39,305 nucleotides of DNA. Source: SIG299 sp964541485. GTDB taxonomy: Bacteria; Bacillota; Clostridia; Lachnospirales; Lachnospiraceae. A program made the position numbers and the translations under genes. Positions within the stretch are counted from its first letter, which is position 1. Each line of letters opens with the position of its first letter. Of the stretch, positions 13,114-22,600 are shown piece by piece. The notes under the pieces are model-generated. The model was not told the origin of the DNA, did no database searches, and saw only the letters and a list, made by a program, of their open reading frames with translations. Location: positions 1 through 39,305 of the forward strand of contig CAZIQL010000021.1 in assembly GCA_964541485.1 (NCBI GenBank), in the 5' to 3' direction.

Positions 13114-14124
13114 TTACTTATACTCCTCCAACACGCTCTTTAGTAACTTTGGATTATCCGTCATAATACAGTCACAGCCAAGCTCAATCAGTTCGCGCAT
13201 TTCGTCCGGGTCGTTGATGGTCCAGTACTGCACTGCCACATTTCTTCTGTGGGCCCTGCGGATGATGGTCTTCTTGTCCAGTGTCAGCTCAATTCCCAGG
13301 TCATAGCTGGTCGGAATCTGTAGGCACGCAAAATCACTGTTATCAAACAGGTTCACACCAAGGAACTGCGTAATAATAAACTTTGCCGCTGTACCGGTCG
13401 GCGCACCACGTAACAAATCCGAATACTTTTCCTTTAATTCTGCCTCGATTTCATCATGGAAGGTACCCACGACAATCTGGTCGCGGTAGCCCGGATACCG
13501 GTTCAATGTTTCATTTAAAATGCGGCATGCTTCATACCCAAGCTCTCCGCTGTTCTTAATTTCCACAATAAACAATAACTCCGGATGGCTCTCATAGAAC
13601 TCCTCAAACAGCTTATCTACCGTTGCAATCTGAAGCCCCATTTCCTCTAAATCCGTCGCATCCTTATAAATCCGCTCACCGTTTTCATCCTCAAAATAGT
13701 AACCAAAGTTGTACTGCGAAAGTTCCTCCAGCGTCATGTCCTTTATGTAGTGGCGGTTTGCCTTGGTGGCACAAAGTTCCTCAACCTCCTCCAAGGTCAA
13801 ATCCCCGTTCACATTACAGGTCTCATCAATATAAGAATCATGATTGTAAACCAGATATCCGTCCTTTGTCAGATACAAATCACTCTCAATGATATCTACA
13901 CCGATGGTATTTACCGCCTCGCGGAATGCAAGCATCGTGTTTTCCGGGTTGTTATCACCACCGCCTCTGTGTGCCGCAATCATCGGAAGTTCTCCTTCCC
14001 CCACCACAAACGGATTGTTCGCCACATTTTTCTTTGGCGGAATCACATTAATCACCACAAAAAACAAAGCAATCATACCAATAATTATTCCAAAAATTTT
14101 TAAACCCTTATGCTTCTTCATCAT
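13114..14124 (-). CDS. membrane-anchored glycerophosphodiester phosphodiesterase
   Basis: This 336-residue protein has one N-terminal membrane segment (IFGIIIGMIALFFVVINVI, 10-28) and a GDPD TIM-barrel domain facing outside. Catalytic features: AAHRGGGDNNPENT (His52, Arg53, Glu61), then IIESDLYLTKDGYLVYNHD (Glu80 and Asp82 as metal ligands, His95 as second catalytic histidine). VAVQYWTINDPDEMRELIEL and DCIMTDNPKLL form the conserved C-terminal barrel end. It would release glycerol-3-phosphate from glycerophosphodiesters of lipids or teichoic acid. The ribosome site AAGGAGAG lies upstream. An extended -10 (TGGTATGAT, near 14182) lies in the intergenic region. Confidence 0.88.
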   Translation of the reverse strand: MMKKHKGLKIFGIIIGMIALFFVVINVIPPKKNVANNPFVVGEGELPMIAAHRGGGDNNPENTMLAFREAVNTIGVDIIESDLYLTKDGYLVYNHDSYIDETCNVNGDLTLEEVEELCATKANRHYIKDMTLEELSQYNFGYYFEDENGERIYKDATDLEEMGLQIATVDKLFEEFYESHPELLFIVEIKNSGELGYEACRILNETLNRYPGYRDQIVVGTFHDEIEAELKEKYSDLLRGAPTGTAAKFIITQFLGVNLFDNSDFACLQIPTSYDLGIELTLDKKTIIRRAHRRNVAVQYWTINDPDEMRELIELGCDCIMTDNPKLLKSVLEEYK

Positions 14125-14181
14125 TTCTCTCCTTATATTAAGACTGTATCCCTATTTAATATTCATGCGAATACCTCTATC

Positions 14182-14187
14182 ATCATA
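14182..14187 (-). promoter_or_regulatory. extended -10 element of the phosphodiesterase operon
   Basis: TGGTATGAT on the minus strand, without a convincing -35. A CCGGCGG/CCGCCGG stem (14245-14251 with 14271-14277) lies further upstream between the divergent genes. Confidence 0.35.
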
Positions 14188-14287
14188 CCACAGTTTTCTC
14201 CAAAACGCCATATCTGCATTCCTCCGCTTATCTGTATTTTCTCCCCGGCGGACCTTTGTAAATAATTATGCCGCCGGCACAAAAAAG

Positions 14288-14317
14288 TTAGACTAACGTC
14301 CTGTCCTATGATATAAT
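14288..14317 (+). promoter_or_regulatory. sigma-A promoter of the HD-GYP gene
   Basis: TTAGAC (14288-14293), an 18-base spacer and TATAAT (14312-14317). The -35 lies inside the palindrome GTTAGACTAAC (14287-14297), whose half-sites resemble those of the ZIP operator. Confidence 0.6.
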
Positions 14318-14346
14318 GTTCCGAGAGGGAGTTGAATGAATAACTT

Positions 14347-16155
14347 ATGGAGCAGATTCGTCAATTAATTAAACAATATAAAGCAAATATGGATTCCCAA
14401 CAGAACTACAATGATTCCATTCTGGTTCCACAGACAAAGGAAGCCTGGCTTACCTGTCTTGAACACCGTGCAGAACAAGTGCAGAAAATCCATGCAGAAA
14501 ACATTCGTCTTCTGGATGAAATGGAGAAGTTACTTAGCAAGCCATTTACCGATGATTCTGCCGATATCGTGTATCGGGAAGTATATCAGATGTATTGGGA
14601 TGGTTATGATGATAGCCAGCTTCTCCTTCCGATGATTGCAAAGTTGATTGATTTTTATCTGGAAAAGGACAATTTAAAGCGACTAACCTTTTTATACAGT
14701 GCTGCATACTACGAAGAAAGTGAAGTGCAAAACCGCAGCCTTGGTATTAAAAAACCGGCGGACGAATACAATCACAAAATCATTGCGCTGCGCTCCCGCT
14801 ATGCAGAGCTCAATGAAGACAGTCGCAGAAGAATCTGGAATGCTTATTACAACATCTGTGTCATTTCCCTTGCCAACCAGGCAATTGACGCCGATACCTC
14901 TTACCGCTACTTTAGGGAAGCCATGGACTTTTGGAACACCCATGAAGTACAGGCAACGGATGGCGAAAACGCGAGGACAATACGCGTTATTGAGCGTATT
15001 CGCAAGGAGTGGCTGATTGTCAGCGAGTACATTGATAACAGCAGCACAGAAACCATCGAAGCCTTCTGCCGCGAGGCAGAAGCCGCCTACCAAAAGGAGC
15101 TTACGATTGCCGACACAGCTCTTGAAATAAACAGTGAAGTATATTCTGCCTATCTTCACTCTCTTGTTCTGAAGGGTCTCCGGGATTTTGACTCCATCAT
15201 AGACGAGTTCTATGATTACAGCAGTAAAAAATTCCCGTTATGTAATCTTAACGACCTTTCGGATGCGGACCTTTACTTTCTGATTAATGCACCTCTTACA
15301 TTGGAGGAGTGGCTGCACCACAGCAAATCAAAGAAAAAGGTCAAAAAAATTATGAAAGAATTGCAAAAACTGACACAGGACACCTGGTATTACCGCCTGA
15401 GCAAATATTCTTCACCGTTTGTAAACGAAACTCTGGCTGACTGGTGTTTCCGCGTCATGAAATATATTGATGCACCTGCGCAGAAGGAAGAATGGCTGTT
15501 CCAGCTTCTCATCCGCAGACAGCTCCCAACTTACCTTCACTCGGTTATGGTGGAACACCTTGCGGTAGAGCTTTCCAAGGAAATTCTTTTGCAACAGCCG
15601 GAGCTCTTCTCCGAAATCCCGATGCTCCCAAATGATGACCTGATTAAGTTCATCCGTCAGTGTGCGCTCTTACATGACATCGGCAAGACGCGTATCACCG
15701 ACATTGTCAACACGCAGGGACGCCGGTTGCGTGACATCGAATTTCAGGCAATCCGCAATCATCCGACCTACGGTGCCAACATGATTCAGCAGGACCCATA
15801 TTTGACCCAGTACCATGACATTATCCTTGGTCATCATAAATTCTATAACGGCAATGGCGGTTATCCGGAGGAATTTGACAACACCGCCTCCCCTTACCGC
15901 ATTATCATCGACCTGATTACTATCTGTGACTGTATTGATGCAGCCACAGACCACCTTGGCAGAAACTATCGCACCGCCAAGACACTTCCTCAGGTTCTTG
16001 AAGAATTGTCTGCCGAAAAAGGTACCCGCTACAATCCGGTACTGATTGACCTCATCCTAAACACACCGGCCCTTCAGGACAAGCTTCACTATCTCCTGAC
16101 CGACGGCCGTTTAGACATCATGTACAAGGCCTACTCCGAATACATAGGCTTATAA
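14347..16155 (+). CDS. HD-GYP-type phosphohydrolase with helical N-terminal region
   Basis: This 602-residue cytosolic protein has a ~370-residue helical, TPR-like N-terminal part with no recognised sensor domain. The C-terminal HD domain contains HSVMVEH near residue 400, LLHDIGKTRI (His443, Asp444), IRNHPTYGANMI (about 470-480) and GHHKFYNGNGGYP (495-507). The last motif matches the HD-GYP signature, although the usual HHE reads HHK here. A cyclic-di-GMP or related phosphodiesterase role is likely but not proven. Start ATG 14347 is weakly supported: the AGAGGGAG purine run is about 15 bases upstream and a stop lies in frame just before it. Confidence 0.78.
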   Translation: MEQIRQLIKQYKANMDSQQNYNDSILVPQTKEAWLTCLEHRAEQVQKIHAENIRLLDEMEKLLSKPFTDDSADIVYREVYQMYWDGYDDSQLLLPMIAKLIDFYLEKDNLKRLTFLYSAAYYEESEVQNRSLGIKKPADEYNHKIIALRSRYAELNEDSRRRIWNAYYNICVISLANQAIDADTSYRYFREAMDFWNTHEVQATDGENARTIRVIERIRKEWLIVSEYIDNSSTETIEAFCREAEAAYQKELTIADTALEINSEVYSAYLHSLVLKGLRDFDSIIDEFYDYSSKKFPLCNLNDLSDADLYFLINAPLTLEEWLHHSKSKKKVKKIMKELQKLTQDTWYYRLSKYSSPFVNETLADWCFRVMKYIDAPAQKEEWLFQLLIRRQLPTYLHSVMVEHLAVELSKEILLQQPELFSEIPMLPNDDLIKFIRQCALLHDIGKTRITDIVNTQGRRLRDIEFQAIRNHPTYGANMIQQDPYLTQYHDIILGHHKFYNGNGGYPEEFDNTASPYRIIIDLITICDCIDAATDHLGRNYRTAKTLPQVLEELSAEKGTRYNPVLIDLILNTPALQDKLHYLLTDGRLDIMYKAYSEYIGL

Positions 16156-16166
16156 AAAGTCACTTC

Positions 16167-16198
16167 AGGACATATTGCACCGCAGTATGTCCTTTTTT
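16167..16198 (+). terminator. Rho-independent terminator of the HD-GYP gene
   Basis: AGGACATATTGC (16167-16178) pairs with GCAGTATGTCCT (16182-16193) and is followed by six T. Confidence 0.85.
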
Positions 16199-16211
16199 CG
16201 TGCAACATAGT

Positions 16212-16242
16212 CACAGGCATATTGCTTCGCAACATGCCTGTG
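16212..16242 (+). repeat. second hairpin related to the terminator stem
   Basis: CACAGGCATATTGC (16212-16225) pairs with GCAACATGCCTGTG (16229-16242) around TTC, with one mismatch. It shares GCATATTGC/GCAAYATGC-type sequence with the terminator 14 bases upstream but has no T-run. Confidence 0.65.
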
Positions 16243-16253
16243 AGGGTGGGCTC

Positions 16254-16732
16254 GGTAGTCTCCGCGGGATTGCAGCTATCGCAGTCCTCTTCTTTCCACG
16301 CGCTTTCCCTTTTCCTGACATTCAGCGAAACATATGCCGACTCCGGACACAGGCTTTTTTGAAAGGCAAGAATAGAAGCCCCGGAGCCGACTGTCTGAGG
16401 CGGGAGGGAGAAAGATGAAAAACAAATAAGGATATCACGAAAAAAGTGCAAAACACCTTTAGGAAAATGCGATGGAGGCCCTCGGAAAACTCGTTTTCCA
16501 GAGGCCTCTACCGCATTTTCTAAAATCGCGTCCTACGGACGCTTTTCGTGATATCCTTATTCTCTTAAATATTTCCCTCCCGACCGCCGAGTTTCGGGCC
16601 GGGGCTTCTGTTTATGACTGCCGTAAAAAAGGATGGGTTCGGGAAGTCCGCTTATGTTTCGGCTGAGTCAGAAAAGGGAATCGCGTGGGAAGAAAAAAGG
16701 GACTGCGGGCTGCAATCCCTTCGTTTACTACC
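16254..16732. repeat. 480-bp imperfect inverted repeat between convergent genes
   Basis: The left arm (about 16254-16440) and right arm (about 16541-16732, reverse complement) align block by block: GGTAGT, GGGATTGCAGC, CGCAGTCC, CCACGCG, TTCCC, GAAACATA, AGAAGCCCCGG, CGGGAGGGA, and AATAAGGATATCACGAAAA. The apex is a strong hairpin (GGAAAATGCGATGGAGGCC and complement, 16461-16523). Each arm opens with a GGATTGC...GCAGTCC stem followed by a T-rich run, a terminator for the gene it faces. Open frames inside (16131-16451, 16200-16418, 16472-16666) are products of the symmetry and are not called as genes. The right arm reaches into the stop codon of the ABC transporter gene. Confidence 0.75.
16693..16719 (-). 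terminator. Rho-independent terminator of the ABC transporter gene
   Basis: On the minus strand GGGATTGC-AGCCC-GCAGTCCC is followed by TTTTTT. It lies inside the right arm of the inverted repeat. Confidence 0.8.
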
Positions 16733-18470
16733 TCGCATAAGTCATCGTGTAGAGTCCCGCATACACACCGCCTTTGGCCAGCAATTCCTCGTGTGTACCG
16801 CGCTCCTTGATGCCATCCTCGCCAAGTACCAATATGTTCTTTGCATTCTTGATGGTAGAAAGCCTGTGTGCAATTACAAAAGTCGTACGGTTCTTTGCCA
16901 GCTTCTCAAGCGACTCCTGCACCACCTTTTCGCTTTCGTTGTCGAGTGCCGATGTTGCCTCATCAAAAATCAGAATCGGCGGATTCTTAAGGAAGACCCT
17001 CGCAATACTGAGTCTCTGCTTCTGTCCGCCCGATAATTTGATGCCACGCTGTCCGATATAAGTATCATATCCGTCCGGAAGCTCCATGATGAAATCATGC
17101 GCGTTTGCATTCTTTGCTGCCTCCACGATTTCTTCCATCGTGGCATCCGGCTTTCCGTAACGGATATTATCCGCTACCGAGCCTGCAAATAAGTATACAT
17201 CCTGCTGCACAATGCCGATGCTGTTGCGAAGCGAACGCATTGTCACTTTACGGATGTCCTTACCATCAATCTTTATTGTTCCGTTCGTCACGTCATAAAA
17301 TCTCGGAATCAGACTGCAAAGTGTTGTTTTTCCTACACCGGACGAGCCAACGAGAGCCATGTAATCGCCGGCCTTCACTTCCAAATCAATGTTACAGAAC
17401 ACCGGGGATAACGTACCCTCATACCGGAACGCCACATCCGTAAAGGAGATATCGCCCTTGACATCCTTTAACACTATGGCATCCTTTTCATCCTGAATAT
17501 CCGGTTCTGTGTCCATGATTTCCATGAAACGCTCAAAACCGGTGATACCGTTCTGGAATTGCTCCGTAAAGTTAATCAACTTACGAACCGGCTCCACTAC
17601 ATTATTTACATATAATAAAAAGGTCAGCAAATCACTTAACTTAATGACACCCTTTGCAATCATCAGGCTACCGCCTACGATGACACCCACATTAATCAGA
17701 CTGGTAAACAGACCAAGCCCCGAATGAAACGTGCCCATTTCTTTATAGGAAAGCTTCTTGCTTGCCACAAAACGGCCGTTTCCTTCCTTAAACTTATCCA
17801 CTTCGATATCCTCGTTGGCAAACGATTTTACCACACGGATACCGGACAAATTGTCTTCAATCTGTGCATTGATTTCAGAAATCCTCTGACGGTTTGCCTT
17901 AAATGCCACATTCATCCGTGTCTTCATTTTCCAGGCAAAGAAAAACATCACCGGAAGGAAAATGAACAGCAGGAGTGTAAGCGGCACATTAATTCCAATC
18001 AGGATAATAAACGCGCCAACAAACTTGATAATCGAAATAATGATGTCCTCCGGACCATGGTGACACAGCTCTGTGATTTCAAACAAATCGTTTGTAATAC
18101 GTGACATCAGCTGCCCGGTCTTCTGGTTGTCATAAAAGTTAAAGGAAAGCTTCTGGAAATGATTGAAAATATCATTTCGCATATCATATTCCATTTTTGC
18201 CCCCATGACATGTCCCTGGTAGGAAATAAAATAGTTGCAGAACAATTCGAGAATTGCAAGCCCCACCATTGCAAGCGCAAGCTTAATAATAACCGAAACC
18301 GCTTCCGTAATCTCATAATTTACCAGAATGTCATTTGTAATGTAGCGCACAATTAACGGATAAATCAGCGAAATCCCTGCTGCACCGAAGGCACATACCA
18401 TATCTGCTGCAAACAGCTTCAGATACGGACGATAATAAGATAAAAACTTCTTAAATTTTCTTTTGTCCAT
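16728..18470 (-). CDS. ABC transporter, fused permease and ATPase (MsbA/LmrA-type exporter)
   Basis: This half-transporter of about 580 residues works as a dimer. An N-terminal six-helix exporter domain (about 1-310) is followed by a nucleotide-binding domain with Walker A (GSSGVGKTT), Q-loop (IGIVQQDVYLF), signature LSGGQKQR, Walker B with catalytic Glu (ILIFDEATSALD) and H-loop (FVIAHRLSTI). ATP-driven export of lipids, drugs or peptides is likely; the substrate is unknown. The frame is open to a TTG at 18542 inside a hairpin, but GAGGAG directly precedes ATG 18470, though spacing is tight (2 bases). The stop codon overlaps the 480-bp inverted repeat. Confidence 0.88.
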   Translation of the reverse strand: MDKRKFKKFLSYYRPYLKLFAADMVCAFGAAGISLIYPLIVRYITNDILVNYEITEAVSVIIKLALAMVGLAILELFCNYFISYQGHVMGAKMEYDMRNDIFNHFQKLSFNFYDNQKTGQLMSRITNDLFEITELCHHGPEDIIISIIKFVGAFIILIGINVPLTLLLFIFLPVMFFFAWKMKTRMNVAFKANRQRISEINAQIEDNLSGIRVVKSFANEDIEVDKFKEGNGRFVASKKLSYKEMGTFHSGLGLFTSLINVGVIVGGSLMIAKGVIKLSDLLTFLLYVNNVVEPVRKLINFTEQFQNGITGFERFMEIMDTEPDIQDEKDAIVLKDVKGDISFTDVAFRYEGTLSPVFCNIDLEVKAGDYMALVGSSGVGKTTLCSLIPRFYDVTNGTIKIDGKDIRKVTMRSLRNSIGIVQQDVYLFAGSVADNIRYGKPDATMEEIVEAAKNANAHDFIMELPDGYDTYIGQRGIKLSGGQKQRLSIARVFLKNPPILIFDEATSALDNESEKVVQESLEKLAKNRTTFVIAHRLSTIKNAKNILVLGEDGIKERGTHEELLAKGGVYAGLYTMTYAR

Positions 18471-18531
18471 AACTCCTCGCTTTTCCGCAGTCACAGACAC
18501 CGTTTCTTTCTGTCGCGGACTGCTTATTTGA

Positions 18532-18560
18532 AAGCCACCCAAACAAAGTTTGGATGGCTT
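18532..18560 (-). terminator. stem-loop downstream of pfkA
   Basis: AAGCCACCCAAAC (18532-18544) pairs with GTTTGGATGGCTT (18548-18560), with one wobble. The minus-strand tail TTTCAAAT is a poor T-run, so readthrough into the ABC gene is possible. Confidence 0.5.
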
Positions 18561-18602
18561 ATCAGACAGTTTATTTAATTTTTTACATGCGTTTGCAACT
18601 CG

Positions 18603-19595
18603 TTATCTGGAAAGCTTCTTTGCCATATTTACAAGGAATTCATCCGGCATCTTCTTCATTGCCAGTGCTTCCATGATATCATAGTCAATAAACTCACCAT
18701 GCTTATAAGCAACCACTCTGTTGCTCTTACCTTCACAGAGAAGCTCTACCGCTTTTGCACCCATCGCAGATGCATATACACGGTCCTTTGCTGTTGGGCT
18801 GCCGCCACGCTGGATGTGACCGATAATCGTCGCTCTGGTTTCAACACCGGTTGCTGCCTCAATTCTCTTTGCCATGCCGTTGGAATCACCGACACCTTCT
18901 GCATTGATAATGATATGATGCTTCTTACCAACACGCTTTCTTTCAATGATATTCTTGATAATTGCCTCTTCGTCATTATCATACAGTTCCGGAAGCAGAA
19001 TGCTTTCCGCACCGTTGGCAATACCGCACCAAAGAGCAATGTAACCGGCATGTCTGCCCATTACCTCAATGATACTGCAGCGCTCGTGGGAAGTGGAGGT
19101 ATCACGTACCTTATCAATCGCTTCCATCGCGGTATTTACTGCGGTGTCAAAACCGATGGTATATTCGGTACACGCAATATCAAGGTCAATCGTTGCCGGA
19201 ACACCAATGGTGTTAATGCCTCTCTGGTATAACTTTCTGGCACCGTTAAAGGAACCGTCACCACCAATTACGATGATGCTGTCAATACCATGCTTCTTAC
19301 AAACATAAGCACCCTTATCCTGACCTTCTGCTGTCATGAACTCCGGACAACGTGCGGTGTAAAGTGCGGTGCCGCCACGCTGGATGATATCGGATACGCT
19401 CGTTGCATCCATATCAAAAATATCCTCATCCAGAAGGCCCGAATATCCTCTGCGGATTCCCTTTACCCTTAAGCCGTTTGCCAAAGCTGTACGAACAATC
19501 GCACGGATGGCAGCGTTCATGCCCGGTGCATCGCCACCACTGGTCAATACGCCGATGGTCTCAACTTTATTTACCTTTGTAACCTTTCTAGCCAC
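18603..19595 (-). CDS. pfkA: 6-phosphofructokinase
   Basis: This cytosolic glycolytic enzyme of about 330 residues phosphorylates fructose-6-phosphate to fructose-1,6-bisphosphate. The N-terminal TIGVLTSGGDAPGMNAAIRA is the ATP-binding start. GGDGSFNGA carries the glycine typical of ATP- rather than pyrophosphate-dependent enzymes. DTSTSHERC and EVMGRHAGYIA are substrate-site motifs. The catalytic loop reads PATIDLD where the textbook motif is PGTIDND; the catalytic first Asp is kept. ATG 19610 overlaps the GGAGG ribosome site, so GTG 19595 (7 bases after GGAGGT) is the likelier start. A consensus promoter lies at 19661-19689. Confidence 0.92.
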   Translation of the reverse strand: MARKVTKVNKVETIGVLTSGGDAPGMNAAIRAIVRTALANGLRVKGIRRGYSGLLDEDIFDMDATSVSDIIQRGGTALYTARCPEFMTAEGQDKGAYVCKKHGIDSIIVIGGDGSFNGARKLYQRGINTIGVPATIDLDIACTEYTIGFDTAVNTAMEAIDKVRDTSTSHERCSIIEVMGRHAGYIALWCGIANGAESILLPELYDNDEEAIIKNIIERKRVGKKHHIIINAEGVGDSNGMAKRIEAATGVETRATIIGHIQRGGSPTAKDRVYASAMGAKAVELLCEGKSNRVVAYKHGEFIDYDIMEALAMKKMPDEFLVNMAKKLSR

Positions 19596-19660
19596 TCTTT
19601 TTACCTCCATCTATTTCAATCTGTATCATTTGTTAAATTAACCACAATCCTCTTCTCTCT

Positions 19661-19689
19661 ATTTTAAAGCATTTATCCCACTTTTTCAA
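19661..19689 (-). promoter_or_regulatory. sigma-A promoter of pfkA
   Basis: On the minus strand TTGAAA (19684-19689), a 17-base spacer and TAAAAT (19661-19666), in the dnaE-pfkA intergenic gap. Confidence 0.7.
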
Positions 19690-19697
19690 TAGCAATA

Positions 19698-22600
19698 CTA
19701 TCTTTTTTTGTCTACAACCTTAATCTGCTCTTCGCCAAATACCTTTTTCAGCGTCTCAATCAGCCCTTCTGTAATTTCCACGTTACGGTTTTTCGGCAAG
19801 CGCTTGATTGCCTTTTCTTCTTCCAGGTAAATCACTACCTCCTGTTTGCCGTCACTTTCCGCAAGCAGGTCGTACAATTCCTCCTCCTTGGCAAAAAACG
19901 CCTCCTTATTGGCAAAGCGCACCCAAAGTTCTCTCGGAAGCTCAGAAAGCGCTGTAATCTCCGTACAGATTAGCTTTGCATCCTTATCTTCTTCCGCAGA
20001 AACACGTCCCTTAATCAGCACCTTTGCATCCTCTACCAGCAAGGTACGGTACTTTTCATAGTCTCTTGGGAACAGAATCACTTCCACCGTTCCAAAGATA
20101 TCCTCTAACGTCAAAAACGCCATGGTTGTATTATTTTTCGTAGTCTTTCTTGTAATGCCGGCAATCAAACCACCAAGCACCACAGTTTCTCCGTCCGTAA
20201 CCTTGACTTCGTTTGTCTCTTCGTCTAACTGGAAGGCAAGCGTATCCGTGGTTGTATTTTTGCGCAGTATCGCCATATAATTTTCCAGAGGATGCCCGCT
20301 GACATACACACCAAGCACTTCTTTTTCAAAGCCGAGCAGTTCTTCCTTTGTATATTCACCCACATTTGGAAGACGTACTTCAAATTCCTGACGATCCTCT
20401 TCCTCTGCAAAGTCAAACAGCGACATCTGACCGGTAAGCCCCTTCTTTCTCTCCTGGGCAACGCCGTCCATAACACCGACATACACCTGCATCAGCTGCT
20501 TTCTGGTACCAAACTCGGGACCAAATGCACCCGCCTTGATAAAGCTTTCTACGGTACGCTTGTTGACTTCCTTGCCGGATAAGCGCTCCACGAAGTCCTT
20601 AAGGCCCGTGAACCTGCCGTTTTCTTCTCTTTCTGCCACCAGTGCTTCAATGACAGGCTTTCCGACACCCTTAATCGCAGACAAACCATAACGAATCTGG
20701 TTGCCGGAAACGGAGAATCCCATTTCTCCCTCATTGACATCCGGAGGAAGAATTTCAATGCCCATCTGACGGCAGGAATAAATGTACTCCGTTACCTTTC
20801 CCGTGTGATCCATGACAGATGTCATAAGCGCTGCCATAAACTCTACCGGATGATAATATTTCAAATATGCCGTACGGTAGGAAACCACCGCATAGCATGC
20901 CGCATGAGCCTTATTGAACGCATACTTTGCAAAATCCGTCATTTCATCGAAGATTTTATTGCCGACTTCTTCAGAAATCCCATTCGCAATACAACCTTTA
21001 ACGCCCTCTTCCTGGTTTCCGTATACGAAATTCTTGCGTTCCTTTGCCATGACATCCGCTTTTTTCTTTGCCATCGCACGGCGCACGAGGTCACTCCGCC
21101 CATAGCTGTAGCCTGCAAGCTCACGTACAATTTGCATCACCTGCTCCTGATATACGATACAGCCGTGTGTCGTCTTTAAAATCGGAATCAGCTCCGGACA
21201 ATCATACACGATGCTCTCCGGATTCTGCTTACCCTTAATATACTTTGGAATAAAGTCCATCGGACCCGGACGGTACAAAGAAATACCCGCAATGACGTCT
21301 TCTAAGTTTTCCGGCTTTAACTCCTTCATGAAGTTTTTCATACCGGTACTTTCGAGCTGGAACACACCATCGGATTTTCCGCTGCTGATCATCTCATAAA
21401 TATTCGGGTCGTCGTAATCTACCTTGTCCATGTCAAGCCATTCGCTCTCCGGACGATTTCTATTCACTAACTTCTGCGCATCCTGAATTACGGTCAACGT
21501 ACGCAGTCCTAAAAAGTCCATCTTAAGAAGCCCCAGCTCTTCGAGAGTGGTCATCGTAAACTGTGTCGTAATCGCTTCATCTGCGCCACGGGAAAGCGGC
21601 ACATATTCATCCGCCGGAGCGTTCGCAATAACTACGCCCGCCGCATGGATGGAGGTATGTCTTGGCAATCCCTCCAGACGCTTTGACATATCAATCAGAT
21701 ACTTTATCTTTTCATCACTTTCATACAGCCCCCGGAATTCCGGACTGCTCTTTAATGCCTTTTCAATCGTAATACCAAGCTCGGTCGGAATCAGCTTTGC
21801 CACCTGGTCGCAAAGTGCATACGGATAGTCAAGTGCACGCCCCACGTCACGGATCACACCACGCGCCGCCATTGTACCGAAGGTTACAATCTGTACCACT
21901 CTTTCCTTACCATACTTACGCACCACATAATCAATAACTTCCTGTCTGCGCTCAAAGCAGAAATCAATATCAAAGTCCGGCATGGAAACTCGCTCCGGAT
22001 TTAAGAAACGCTCAAACAGAAGCTGGTAACGGATTGGGTCAATATCTGTAATTCCGAGCGCATACGCCGCAATACTCGCCGCACCGCTGCCTCGGCCCGG
22101 ACCAACCATAATGTCATGATCCTTTGCATACTTTATAAAATCCCATACAATCAGATAGTAATCGTCAAATCCCATTGTATGGATCACATTCAATTCATAA
22201 TCAAGCCGCTCCTGTAACTCAGGTGTCACGACAGGATACCGTTTCTTCATTCCTTCCGCACAAAGTGCCTGTAAATACGTCCATGCGTCATATCCTTCCG
22301 GCACCTCGTACTTTGGCAGCTTATACTGCCCAAAGACGATTTCCACGTTACAACGCTCTGCAATCTTATGCGTATTCTCAAGCGCTTCCTTTGCGTATGG
22401 GAACAAAGCCTCCATCTCTTCCGGAGACTTCAAATAATACTGTCCGCCGTCATAGCGCATACGGTCCTCATCCGTTACCTTCTTCTGCGTCTGGATACAC
22501 AAAAGAATATCATGCGCTTCCACGTCAGTATCATATATATAATGCACGTCGTTGGTAGCCACCAGGTCAATTCCGGTCTCCTGATGCATACGAAGCAGTG

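Noticed and set aside
14692..15159. 155-residue frame antisense to the HD-GYP gene
   Set aside because: Shadow of a clearly coding strand; no ribosome site.
16131..16666. Several open frames of 60-110 residues on both strands with similar peptides
   Set aside because: They arise from the two arms of the inverted repeat and overlap terminators; no ribosome sites; not separate genes.
16254..16732. MITE or insertion sequence interpretation of the large inverted repeat
   Set aside because: Arms are far longer than usual terminal repeats, diverged, and contain terminators; no flanking target duplication seen.
18531..18542. Extended TTG start giving the ABC transporter 24 extra residues
   Set aside because: The TTG lies inside the stem-loop downstream of pfkA; the family's N terminus fits ATG 18470.
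18699..19232. 177-residue frame antisense to pfkA
   Set aside because: pfkA motifs on the other strand are unambiguous; shadow frame.
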